Program-made: the position numbers and the translations under genes
Origin: Pseudomonadota bacterium
Lineage (GTDB): Bacteria > Pseudomonadota > Gammaproteobacteria > Burkholderiales > Thiobacillaceae
DNA length: 17,967 bases
Direction of reading: 5' to 3'
NCBI GenBank assembly: GCA_021821425.1
Contig: JAKACL010000017.1
Location: forward strand, 1-17,967
In this document: piece after piece, positions 10,428 to 17,543 of the stretch
Numbering within the stretch: position 1 is the first letter of the stretch
Layout of the letters: every line of letters begins with the position of its first letter
The notes under the pieces: model-generated
Seen by the model: the letters and a program-made list of their open reading frames with translations, nothing else
The model's database searches: none
Told to the model about the DNA's origin: nothing

Positions 10428-12700
10428 AATGGTCGGACCCCATTTCCATCAAGCATATCGGGCTGGCGTTCGTCACCGGTCTGCTGGTGCTGGTCAGCCT
10501 GATCGGTGGATTTTCTGCCTACCAGACCCGCACCCTCACGCAAAACCTGAAACAGCACAACCAGGATGCGGCCCGTTCCGAACTGGCTGCAGCGGTGCAA
10601 CGGCTGCTGAGCCAGACCGAGGATCTGGCGATCCAGCTGGGAGAATGGGACGAAACCCGGCAACAACTGGTTCTGCCCGAGTACTACCCCTACTGGCGTG
10701 ACCAGCGGGTATACGAAAGCGGCATTCTGCCCAGCCGCCTGTTGCGGGTGGCGCTGTACACCGAGGCCGGCACGCTGCTCGAGCCCAGCCCGGCCAGCCT
10801 CGAGATGCCGGCCCGCCTGCCGGCTGGCCTGCCTGCCTACCAGCCGTCCACCTGGCTCAGCAACGAAAACGGCACCATCGCGCTGTACCACGCATTTCCG
10901 GTGTTTGGCGACGCGCAGCGCCAGGCCCTGCTCGGCCACGGCGTGCTCCGGGTCGACTTCATGCCGGCGCTGCTGCGTCCGGATGCGCTTCACTTCACCG
11001 ATGCCACCAGCGTCAGCGTGGCACTCAAGCCTGGCGAACTGCTGAGCGCCGCCGACCTGCTTTCGCGCCTGAATTTCAGCGCCCGCACCGACCCCGACCA
11101 GCTGCATTTCCAGACCATTCTTTCGCGCACGCTGCTGTCGCTGTTCGTGCTCCTGATCGGCGCGGCGCTGATCGGTTTCCTGGTCTACACCCGCCTGCTG
11201 ATCCGTCCGCTCGGACGGCTCGCGCAGGACATCGACGCGATGCAGCACGGACGCTTCAAGCCGGGACCGTCTCACGCCCAGACCATGCGCATCAGCGAGC
11301 TGGAAAGCATCCGCCGCTCGCTCCATGAATACCAGCTGCAGCTGCACGAGCTGCACGGCTCGCTGGAAAACCAGAATCGCGAATTCCACTCGCAGGCGCG
11401 CCAGGATGCGCTGACCGGCTGCCACAACCGGCGCGCCTACGAGGAAGACTGGGAAAGCTTCCGCCAGGGGCTGAAGGCAGATCCGCAGGGCGTGGCCTTC
11501 CTGTTGTTCGACTGCGACCGCTTCAAGACCATCAACGACACCTACGGCCACGCCAAGGGCGACCGCGTGTTGAGCCTGATCGCCGATGCGCTGGTGATGG
11601 CGCTGCGCGCCAACGATCGCCTGTACCGTCTGGGGGGCGACGAATTCGCCACCTTCCTGGCGCGCACCACGCCGGGACAGGCCAAGCAGATCGCGCAGCG
11701 CTGCCAGAGCCTGCTCGACGCGTCGGTCTTCAGCGACCTCGGCATCAACGAACCGGTCGGTGTCAGCATCGGCATTGCGTTCTGCGGCTCCGACGAGATC
11801 GAGCACGTCAACGACCTGCCCAAGCAGGCCGACATCGCCATGTACACCGCCAAGCAGCCGGGGCGCACGCGCATCGCCCTGTACGGCGAAGACACCGAGC
11901 GCGCTTCGCAGACCCTGGTGGCAAGCCGCGAAACCAGCGCCCTGTTCCAGGCCCTGGCCTCGCCCGGCATGATCGAGCTTCATTACCAGTCGATCCACGC
12001 GCTGCCCGGCCGCGAGGTGGACTACTACGAAGCGCTGGCGCGCATCCGTTACCATGGCACGCTCATCATGCCGGATGCCTTTCTTCCGGTGGTCAGCAGC
12101 CGCCGGCTGGAAACCGAGTTCGACCTGGCCGTGCTGCAGCAGGTCGATGCCGATCTGTCCTCGGGTCAGTTGCCGCCGCGCGTCGGCGTCTCCATCAACC
12201 TGTCCGCACAGAGCATTTCGCGGCCCGAGGTCGTCTCGCAGCTGCTGGAACTGTCGCGCCACAATGCGCGTCACCCGCTGATGCTGGAGATCACCGAAAC
12301 CTCGCTGATCACCCAGATGGTCGAGGTGCGTACCTACCTCGATCTGCTGCGTACGGTGAACTACCGCATCGCGATGGACGATTTCGGCACCGGCTATTCG
12401 CCGTTGCGCTATCTGGTCGACCTGCCGGTGGACGTGGTCAAGTTCGACATCTCGCTGGTGAACAAGCTGGCTGAAGATAACCGCGCCGCCCAGGTGGTGG
12501 CCGACTTCGCGCGCATGATGAGCGATGCAGGCTATTCGCTGGTGGCCGAGGGGGTGGAAAGCGACGCCGTGCTGCGCAAGGTCGAAAGCCTGGGCATCGC
12601 GCACGTGCAGGGCTATCTGCTGAGCATGCCGGTGCCGCTGGCGGAGCTGGCAGCCGGACAGCGCGTCGAGCGGGGCGCCGGCGCGGCACAGTCGGGCTGA
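10424..12700 (+). CDS. Membrane sensor GGDEF-EAL protein, CHASE4-like input
   Basis: A 758-residue inner-membrane cyclic-di-GMP enzyme. TM1 is at about 11-30 and TM2 at about 233-256. The 200-residue periplasmic segment between them has CHASE4-like features (EDLAIQLGEWDET near 66-78). A HAMP segment follows (to about 305), then a coiled stretch, GGDEF (325-490) and EAL (510-745). The cyclase motif GGDEF is intact at 404-408, and the product-inhibition site RAND (395-398) is a true RxxD. The EAL domain keeps E536, N592, E622 (EITE), D652-D653 (DDFGTG), K673, E709 and Q729, so both synthesis and breakdown look possible. The start overlaps the stop of the hydrolase gene. The C-terminal tail is short and Gly/Ala-rich. 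The gene ends 9 bases before the stop of the convergent kinase-like gene. Confidence 0.93.
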   Translation: MKWSDPISIKHIGLAFVTGLLVLVSLIGGFSAYQTRTLTQNLKQHNQDAARSELAAAVQRLLSQTEDLAIQLGEWDETRQQLVLPEYYPYWRDQRVYESGILPSRLLRVALYTEAGTLLEPSPASLEMPARLPAGLPAYQPSTWLSNENGTIALYHAFPVFGDAQRQALLGHGVLRVDFMPALLRPDALHFTDATSVSVALKPGELLSAADLLSRLNFSARTDPDQLHFQTILSRTLLSLFVLLIGAALIGFLVYTRLLIRPLGRLAQDIDAMQHGRFKPGPSHAQTMRISELESIRRSLHEYQLQLHELHGSLENQNREFHSQARQDALTGCHNRRAYEEDWESFRQGLKADPQGVAFLLFDCDRFKTINDTYGHAKGDRVLSLIADALVMALRANDRLYRLGGDEFATFLARTTPGQAKQIAQRCQSLLDASVFSDLGINEPVGVSIGIAFCGSDEIEHVNDLPKQADIAMYTAKQPGRTRIALYGEDTERASQTLVASRETSALFQALASPGMIELHYQSIHALPGREVDYYEALARIRYHGTLIMPDAFLPVVSSRRLETEFDLAVLQQVDADLSSGQLPPRVGVSINLSAQSISRPEVVSQLLELSRHNARHPLMLEITETSLITQMVEVRTYLDLLRTVNYRIAMDDFGTGYSPLRYLVDLPVDVVKFDISLVNKLAEDNRAAQVVADFARMMSDAGYSLVAEGVESDAVLRKVESLGIAHVQGYLLSMPVPLAELAAGQRVERGAGAAQSG

Positions 12701-12709
12701 ATCAGGGCC

Positions 12710-14389
12710 TCAGTGCTTGCCCGAGCGCCAGATCGACAGAATGATCCACAGGCTGTTGACGAACGCGATCAGAAATCCCAGCAGCCCGAACAGCGGCAGA
12801 CCGAACAGCTTGGGACCCCCTTCCACCGTCATGATGATGCTCGACCCCACCACCAGCGAGGCAGTCAGAATGCCCATGGTCAGCCGGTTGCTGGCGCTGT
12901 CCAGCTGATGGCCGAAGTGATCCAGCCGCTTCAGGTCGAGGTCGATCTTCACCCGTCCGCGCCGCATGTCGCGTAGAAGATTGCGCAGATCGCGCGGCAG
13001 GTCGGCCACCACCTCCAGCGCCTCGCGCACGCTCTTGCGCCCGCGCGCCAGCAAGGCCTGCGGCGTGTAGCGCTGCTGGATGATGCGTTCCACGAACGGC
13101 GTCACCTGGTCGATCATGTGGAACTCGGGGTCGAGCTGCTGCCCCAGCCCTTCCAGCGTGATCAGCGTCTTGAACAACAGCGTCAGGTCGGCCGGCAGCA
13201 CCAGATTGTTGTCGCGCATCACCGCCGTGATGTCGTTCAGCAGCGCGCCGATATTCACATCCTTCAGCTGCAGGTCGTCGTAGCTTTGCATCAGCTCGGT
13301 CACGTCGTAGGCCAGCCGGTCCTCGTCCTGGATCGACTCGCCGCTCCAGTCGAGCAGCACTTCGAGCATGCCTTCCTCGTCCTTCTTCACCAGCGCGTGC
13401 AACAGGTCGACGATCTGGTTGCGGCGCGGCTGGGTCAGCATGCCCACCATGCCGAAGTCGATCATGCCGATGCGGTTGTCGGGCAGGAACAGCACATTGC
13501 CCGGATGCGGGTCGGCATGGAAATACCCATGCTCGAGCACCATACGCAGCACGGTGTCGGAACCGCGCTGGGCCAGCAGTTTGGGGTCGAGTCCACTGGC
13601 GCGCAGCATGGCCGGCGACACCCCCGCCTTGCCGATGATTTCCTCCTGCACGTTGACCCGGTCGTTGGTGAATTCCCAGTACACGCGAGGAATCTTCACC
13701 AGCGGATCGTCGGCAAAATGCCGCGCAAACTGGTCGATGTTGCGCGCCTCCTTGACGAGGTCGAGCTCGCGCATCAGCGAACGGCGGAACTGCGACACGA
13801 TCTGCACCGGATCGTAGCGCCGCGCATCCGGCACTTCGCTCTCGAGCAGGCGGGCCGCGTGTTCCAGAATCCGCAGGTCGGCCCGGATTACGCTCTCGAT
13901 CCCTGGCCGGCGGATCTTGACCACCACCGGCGTGCCGTCCTTAAGCGTGGCGCGGTGCACCTGCGCGATGGAGGCGGCCGCCAGCGGCACCGGGCTGAAA
14001 TCGGCGAACACGGCGCCGGGCTCGCCCTTGAGCGCCGCCACCAGATCGGCATGCAGCAATTCATACGGCACCGCCGGCACCTGGCTGTGCAGCTTCTCGA
14101 ACTCGGTGATCCAGTGCGGCGGAAACATGTCGACCCGTGTCGCCAGCAGCTGGCCCAGCTTGACGAAGGTCGGGCCCAACTCTTCCAGCGCGCGGCGGAT
14201 TCGGACTGGCGGCTCGAGCTGAGAGATTTCGCTGGCATGCTGCCAGTGCAGCACGCGGCCGGCGCGTTCGAGCACGCCGCTGATGCCCAGCACGCGCACG
14301 AGGTCGCCCCAGCCGTAGCGGATCAGGACCGATGCGATTTCGTGCAGTCGCGGCAGGTCGCGTACGACCGAAAGGGTTTCCCAGAGCAT
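12710..14389 (-). CDS. AarF/ABC1/UbiB-family kinase-like protein
   Basis: A 559-residue atypical kinase-like protein. It has the family's KLGQ motif at 77-80, the alanine-rich loop LAAASIAQVH (136-145) that replaces the usual glycine loop, the lysine K158 (VVVKIRRPG), the catalytic-loop HADPHPGN (291-298) and the metal-binding DFG (311-313). Two hydrophobic helices end the protein (about 505-525 and 530-550), placing it at the inner membrane. True UbiB supports ubiquinone biosynthesis and usually sits with ubiE and ubiJ. Those genes are absent here, and the N-terminus (MLWETLSVVRDLPRLHEIA) looks more like the AarF paralogue found beside UbiB in many proteobacteria, so I give no symbol. The Shine-Dalgarno before the ATG is weak. 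It ends back-to-back with a GGDEF-EAL gene. Confidence 0.9.
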   Translation of the reverse strand: MLWETLSVVRDLPRLHEIASVLIRYGWGDLVRVLGISGVLERAGRVLHWQHASEISQLEPPVRIRRALEELGPTFVKLGQLLATRVDMFPPHWITEFEKLHSQVPAVPYELLHADLVAALKGEPGAVFADFSPVPLAAASIAQVHRATLKDGTPVVVKIRRPGIESVIRADLRILEHAARLLESEVPDARRYDPVQIVSQFRRSLMRELDLVKEARNIDQFARHFADDPLVKIPRVYWEFTNDRVNVQEEIIGKAGVSPAMLRASGLDPKLLAQRGSDTVLRMVLEHGYFHADPHPGNVLFLPDNRIGMIDFGMVGMLTQPRRNQIVDLLHALVKKDEEGMLEVLLDWSGESIQDEDRLAYDVTELMQSYDDLQLKDVNIGALLNDITAVMRDNNLVLPADLTLLFKTLITLEGLGQQLDPEFHMIDQVTPFVERIIQQRYTPQALLARGRKSVREALEVVADLPRDLRNLLRDMRRGRVKIDLDLKRLDHFGHQLDSASNRLTMGILTASLVVGSSIIMTVEGGPKLFGLPLFGLLGFLIAFVNSLWIILSIWRSGKH

Positions 14390-14422
14390 GGTTATCGTTT
14401 ATGAGTGGTCATGCCGGGAGTT

Positions 14423-14496
14423 TACCCGCAAGGGGCACGCCGGATTCGTAAGCCGCTAAAGCGGCAACGACTCCGCAGTACCCGCAAGGGCACGCC
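14423..14496 (-). repeat. Pair of near-identical short repeats around a hairpin
   Basis: In the 137-base gap between two minus-strand genes, TACCCGCAAGGGGCACGCC (14423-14441) recurs as TACCCGCAAGGGCACGCC (14479-14496), differing by one G. Each copy contains CCC-GCAA-GGG, a short stem with a four-base loop. Between them, GCCGC-TAAA-GCGGC (14452-14465) forms a perfect 5-bp stem. No T-run follows on either strand, so a classical terminator is unlikely. It could be a small dispersed intergenic repeat or an RNA processing or attenuation site. A copy number elsewhere in the genome would settle this. Confidence 0.6.
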
Positions 14497-14526
14497 TTTG
14501 CTCGCGGCAAACCCCAATCGCTGGAA

Positions 14527-15216
14527 TCAGGAACGCAGGCGCTCGCTTTGCCGCTTGAGCGAATCGGCCACGGCGTCGAGCACGCCGCTGGCCACCCGCG
14601 ACAGGCGATCGACCGCCACCGAGGCCGACTCGCCGATCCCGCTACGGCCTGCCGCGGCGCTGGTTTTCACGCCGCCCGCCAGTTGCCGCAGCGCATCCCG
14701 CACCTGTTCGCCGGTGCGGGTGCCGCTGCGCTTCAGGTGTTCGCTCAGCAGGTCGAGCTCCTCCTTCAGCTTGCCGCCGGACTGTCGGGCGGTCAGCTTC
14801 AGGGTGTCGACCAGTTGCGTTTCAAGGTCGCGCAGTTGTTCAAGGCGGGCCTTGAGTTCGGTGTCCTTGAAGGCGCGGCCTTCTTCGGCGGCTTCGCGCA
14901 GCGTGTAGGAGACTGCCTGTGCCGCGCTGCCGATGGCTTCGTCGAGGCCGGACACGGCCTGCTTCAGGCCATCGCGAATTTCACCGCCGCGCGAGACGAG
15001 GCCGTCGCCGACGCCGGCGGTGATCGCGCCGACGATCGCCCGCACTTCCTGCAGCGACATGCGGCGATCGTGCAGCGCGCGCGTTGTCAGCTCGCGCACG
15101 CGTTCGCGCAGGTCGGGTTCGGAAGCCGCCGAGGCCGCCTCATCGTGCCATTGCGCAAGTTGCGTGGTTTCAGGGATACTGGTTTCGTCGGTAACGGTGG
15201 AAGGCGCGTCGTGCAT
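14527..15216 (-). CDS. Uncharacterised helical protein (possibly DUF6781)
   Basis: A 229-residue protein without a signal peptide or membrane segment. It is rich in Ala, Arg, Glu and Leu and predicted to be almost wholly helical. After an acidic, Ser/Thr-rich N-terminus, residues 35-60 (ERVRELTTRALHDRR) are charged, 70-110 are Gly/Ala-rich amphipathic (VGDGLVSRGGEIRDGLKQAV), and 110-170 look like coiled coil. A Gly/Ser/Ala-rich tail ends in SERLRS. From memory it resembles DUF6781-type proteins, and the amphipathic helices recall phasins, but neither is verified. The ATG at 15214-15216 is preferred because GAGGAA lies just upstream; a start 9 codons earlier would place that site inside the coding region. 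It is upstream of the AarF-like gene on the same strand, 137 bases away. Confidence 0.75.
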   Translation of the reverse strand: MHDAPSTVTDETSIPETTQLAQWHDEAASAASEPDLRERVRELTTRALHDRRMSLQEVRAIVGAITAGVGDGLVSRGGEIRDGLKQAVSGLDEAIGSAAQAVSYTLREAAEEGRAFKDTELKARLEQLRDLETQLVDTLKLTARQSGGKLKEELDLLSEHLKRSGTRTGEQVRDALRQLAGGVKTSAAAGRSGIGESASVAVDRLSRVASGVLDAVADSLKRQSERLRS

Positions 15217-15291
15217 GGTGAATTCCTCGCAATCAAGTTTCACGGCAGATGGCCGTTTTCGCTTTCAATATAGAGCAGATTGCCCAAGCCC

Positions 15292-15774
15292 ATGAAAAGT
15301 GCCGCACTGCTATTGTTGCTGAGCCTGCCGCTGGCGCTGCCCGCCCGCGCCAGTACCCCCGCTGCCGACATTCCGATCTACGCCGTCAGCCTGGTCGGCA
15401 GTCCCTACCGCATGGGCGGCACCTCGCCCGCCACCGGACTCGATTGCAGCGGTTTTGTCGGCCATGTGTTCCGGCACGCCGCCGGGATGACGCTGCCGCG
15501 CGACACCCGCGCCATCAGCGAAATCGGCCAGCCGCTCGCCGCAGCCGAACTTCAGCCGGGCGATCTGGTCTTTTTCAATACCCTCAACCGCGCGTACTCC
15601 CATGTCGGCATTTACCTCGGCGATAACCGTTTTGTGCATGCCGCGAGCAGCCGCACCGGCGCCGTCATGGTGTCCAATCTCGGCGACCGCTACTGGCGCG
15701 AACGCTACGATGGCGCTCGACGCGTCGCCGACGCCGCGCCCACCCAGCCGCAGGATGCGCTCTTCAGCGAGTAG
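15292..15774 (+). CDS. Secreted NlpC/P60 cell-wall peptidase
   Basis: A 160-residue exported cysteine peptidase of the NlpC/P60 family, which cleaves peptide cross-bridges or stems of peptidoglycan. The signal peptide is about MKSAALLLLLSLPLALPARA (1-20). The catalytic Cys is C52 in GLDCSGFV, the His is H104 in SHVGIYLG, and the third polar residue is H116 in FVHAAS. LVGSPYRMGG (34-43) and LQPGDLVFF (87-95) are also typical of the family. The protein is a bare catalytic domain with no SH3 or LysM anchor. The ATG at 15292 gives the best signal peptide; a TTG at 15280 in the same frame is an alternative. The 3' end overlaps the probable start of the next gene by 20 bases, suggesting coupled translation. 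The start is 75 bases from the divergent helical-protein gene. Confidence 0.9.
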   Translation: MKSAALLLLLSLPLALPARASTPAADIPIYAVSLVGSPYRMGGTSPATGLDCSGFVGHVFRHAAGMTLPRDTRAISEIGQPLAAAELQPGDLVFFNTLNRAYSHVGIYLGDNRFVHAASSRTGAVMVSNLGDRYWRERYDGARRVADAAPTQPQDALFSE

Positions 15775-16423
15775 GCCGCCGTTTCTGCTACTCGGACGCG
15801 GGTTGCTGCTGTTGTCCCTGCTGGGCTTCAGCCCCGCCCACGCCCAACTCGACATGGAGCTCGAAAGCGCCGCCTCGGTCAACGAGGGCAGCCTGCAGTT
15901 CCTGGAAACCGTGCCGGTCAAGCGCTTTCACCACCACCAGAATCAGATCCGTATCGACGCCGACAGCCTCAGTTCCGGCTGGGTCCATCTGTCGCAATGC
16001 CACGAAAATCTTGACGCGGTCGAGCGCGCGCAGATCACCTTCCGCGAGGGCTTCGTGCGAGATCTCAAGGTGGAACGCTTCAGCCGCATCGCCGACGCCT
16101 GGATCGAGGGCGCCAGCGTACAGTTGCGCAACATCAAGCGGGGCGCGCAGCTGTGCCTGTCGGCGCAGACCCGGGCCCTGCGCCATAACGGCAACGGCTA
16201 TTACAACCTGCTCAGCGGCCCCTACATGCGCAAGTTTCTCGACGGTTACTACCCGATGCGGGTGTCGCTGGCGGTCGATTACCCCGCCGAGCAGCTCACC
16301 CTGATCGATATGTCCCCCTCGCCCCAGCCCGGCTTCAAGTTCGAGGAAGCGCCGGGACGGATCGGGCTGGATGCGCTGTTCGAGGGCGAACTGATGATCC
16401 AGATCCAGTTTGAGCGGCCCTGA
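15755..16423 (+). CDS. Secreted protein of unknown function
   Basis: I do not recognise this family. From the ATG at 15755 it has 222 residues and begins with a typical signal peptide (RSSASRPPFLLLGRG, then LLLLSLLGFSPAHA), with likely cleavage after AHA at residue 30. The mature part is mixed alpha/beta, with HHHQNQIRID near 60, a cysteine in HLSQCHENLD near 80 and a second in GAQLCLSAQ near 130. Two cysteines in an exported protein suggest one disulfide. The frame is open back to 15602, but starts there (15602, 15710) would put a non-hydrophobic leader before the signal peptide and lie deeper inside the NlpC/P60 gene, so 15755 is preferred. The 20-base overlap with that peptidase gene implies co-translation and a possible shared envelope role. 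Confidence 0.78.
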   Translation: MRSSASRPPFLLLGRGLLLLSLLGFSPAHAQLDMELESAASVNEGSLQFLETVPVKRFHHHQNQIRIDADSLSSGWVHLSQCHENLDAVERAQITFREGFVRDLKVERFSRIADAWIEGASVQLRNIKRGAQLCLSAQTRALRHNGNGYYNLLSGPYMRKFLDGYYPMRVSLAVDYPAEQLTLIDMSPSPQPGFKFEEAPGRIGLDALFEGELMIQIQFERP

Positions 16424-16426
16424 ATC

Positions 16427-16460
16427 CAGACCCGGAATATCCGGCTGAAATTTTTATTTT
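16427..16460 (+). terminator. Weak candidate terminator after the secreted protein gene
   Basis: Four bases after the stop codon, CAG-(AC)-CCGG, loop AATAT, CCGG-CTG can fold into a bulged 7-bp hairpin, followed by AAA and then TTTTTATTTT. The stem is short and the T-run is offset by three bases. It is therefore a tentative terminator separating the peptidase pair from the iron-uptake promoter immediately downstream. Confidence 0.35.
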
Positions 16461-16465
16461 AGTTA

Positions 16466-16494
16466 TTGATAACCGTTCTCATTTTTAGTACGAT
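16466..16494 (+). promoter_or_regulatory. Sigma-70 promoter of the iron-uptake genes
   Basis: TTGATA at 16466-16471 and TACGAT at 16489-16494 are separated by exactly 17 bases, in an AT-rich island in an otherwise GC-rich window. The predicted transcription start is near 16501, giving a leader of about 26 bases with AGGAAG before the ATG. The -35 box overlaps the Fur-like operator, the classical arrangement for iron repression. Confidence 0.65.
16467..16481 (+). promoter_or_regulatory. Fur-type operator
   Basis: TGATAAC-C-GTTCTCA is an imperfect 7-1-7 inverted repeat. Against the Fur model TGATAAT-N-ATTATCA it matches 6 of 7 bases on the left and 5 of 7 on the right, and the flanking TT/TTTT extends the resemblance. 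It covers the -35 region of the promoter for a ferric iron-binding protein, so iron-bound Fur would block transcription when iron is plentiful. Binding is inferred from sequence and context. Confidence 0.75.
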
Positions 16495-16526
16495 TACGAA
16501 TAACCCAATCCTTCAGGAAGCCCGAC

Positions 16527-17534
16527 ATGAAACCGACCCGACTGCTTGCCGTACTGGCGCTTGCCGCCGCTGCCCTGCCCGCTCTTGCGGAAGAGGTGGT
16601 TGTGTATTCCGCCCGTAACGAACAGCTGATCAAACCGCTGTTCGACGCCTACACCCGCGACACCGGGGTGCAGGTCAAGTTCATCACCGACAAGGAAGGC
16701 CCGCTGATGGCGCGGCTGAAAGCCGAAGGCAAGAACACCCCCGCCGATGTGTTGCTGACGGTGGACGCCGGCAATCTGTGGCAGGCGTCGGAAGAAGGCC
16801 TCCTGCGCCCGATCCAGTCGAAAACCCTGCTGGCCAACGTGCCTGCCCACCTGCGCGACCCCGGCAACGAGTGGTTCGGGCTGTCGGTGCGCGCTCGCAC
16901 TTTGGTCTACAACACCAACAAGGTGAAACCCGCCGACCTGTCGACATACGAGGATCTTGCCAATCCGAAATGGAAAGGTCGCCTCTGCCTGCGCACTTCG
17001 AAAAAGGTCTACAACCAGAGCCTGGTGGCAATGATGATTTATGAGAACGGCGAAAGCAAAACCGAGGACATCGTCCGCGGCTGGGTCGCCAACCTCGCGA
17101 CGTCGCCCTTCCCGGACGATACCAAGGCGATGGAAGCGGTGGCCGCCGGCCAGTGCGACGTCACCCTGGTCAACACCTATTACTTCGGCCGCCTGATGGA
17201 GAAGAATCCGACCCTGCCGCTGGCGATCTTCTGGCCCAACCAGGGTCTGAAGAATGAGACCGCGGGCGTGCACGTCAACGTCTCGGGCGCCGGCGTCACC
17301 CGCCACGCCAAGAACCCCGCCGGCGCCCAGAAGCTGATCGAATGGCTGTCGTCCGAGAAGGCGCAGAACCAGTTCGCCGACGTCAACCTGGAATACCCCG
17401 TCAACCCCAGGGTGAAACCGGATGCGAAGGTCGCGGCCTGGGGCAACTTCAAGCAGAACCTGATCAACGTGAAAGAGGCTGGCAGCCTGCAGACCAAGGC
17501 CGTAAAATTGATGGATCGCGCCAACTACAAGTAA
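16527..17534 (+). CDS. Ferric iron ABC transporter, periplasmic binding protein
   Basis: A 335-residue exported protein of the FbpA/FutA/IdiA family, which carries Fe(III) across the periplasm to an FbpBC-type ABC transporter. The signal peptide is about 1-21 ([21 protein letters not shown]), and the mature protein begins [12 protein letters not shown]. Tyrosines that commonly bind iron in this family are visible as Y27 (VYSAR), Y162 (KVYNQS) and the pair Y218-Y219 (NTYYFGRL). FFutA-like GRLCLRTS (151-158) and [12 protein letters not shown] also fit. The ATG has AGGAAG 7 bases upstream. A Fur-type operator covers the promoter. The permease gene follows in the same reading frame, separated only by the TAA stop and a short open linker containing a terminator. 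The exact iron form (free, citrate or other) cannot be read. Confidence 0.93.
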   Translation: MKPTRLLAVLALAAAALPALAEEVVVYSARNEQLIKPLFDAYTRDTGVQVKFITDKEGPLMARLKAEGKNTPADVLLTVDAGNLWQASEEGLLRPIQSKTLLANVPAHLRDPGNEWFGLSVRARTLVYNTNKVKPADLSTYEDLANPKWKGRLCLRTSKKVYNQSLVAMMIYENGESKTEDIVRGWVANLATSPFPDDTKAMEAVAAGQCDVTLVNTYYFGRLMEKNPTLPLAIFWPNQGLKNETAGVHVNVSGAGVTRHAKNPAGAQKLIEWLSSEKAQNQFADVNLEYPVNPRVKPDAKVAAWGNFKQNLINVKEAGSLQTKAVKLMDRANYK

Positions 17535-17543
17535 AAGGCCCTC

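Noticed and set aside
10181..12604. 807-codon minus-strand open frame opposite the second GGDEF-EAL gene
   Set aside because: Its product is rich in Arg, Gln, His, Val and Ala with no recognisable domain. It lies fully opposite a gene with intact catalytic motifs and also covers the end of the hydrolase gene. Long antisense frames are expected in GC-rich DNA.
12710..14389. Calling the kinase-like gene ubiB itself
   Set aside because: There is no ubiE or ubiJ beside it, and the N-terminus differs from typical UbiB, so a family-level name is safer.
13118..14404. 428-codon plus-strand open frame opposite the AarF-like gene
   Set aside because: It has His/Gln/Arg-rich shadow composition, whereas the opposite strand has all ABC1-family motifs.
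15242..15261. ACGGC-AGATG-GCCGT hairpin followed by TTTTC
   Set aside because: It looks like a weak plus-strand terminator, but no plus-strand gene precedes it; the region lies between divergent genes. The 5-bp stem is easily chance.
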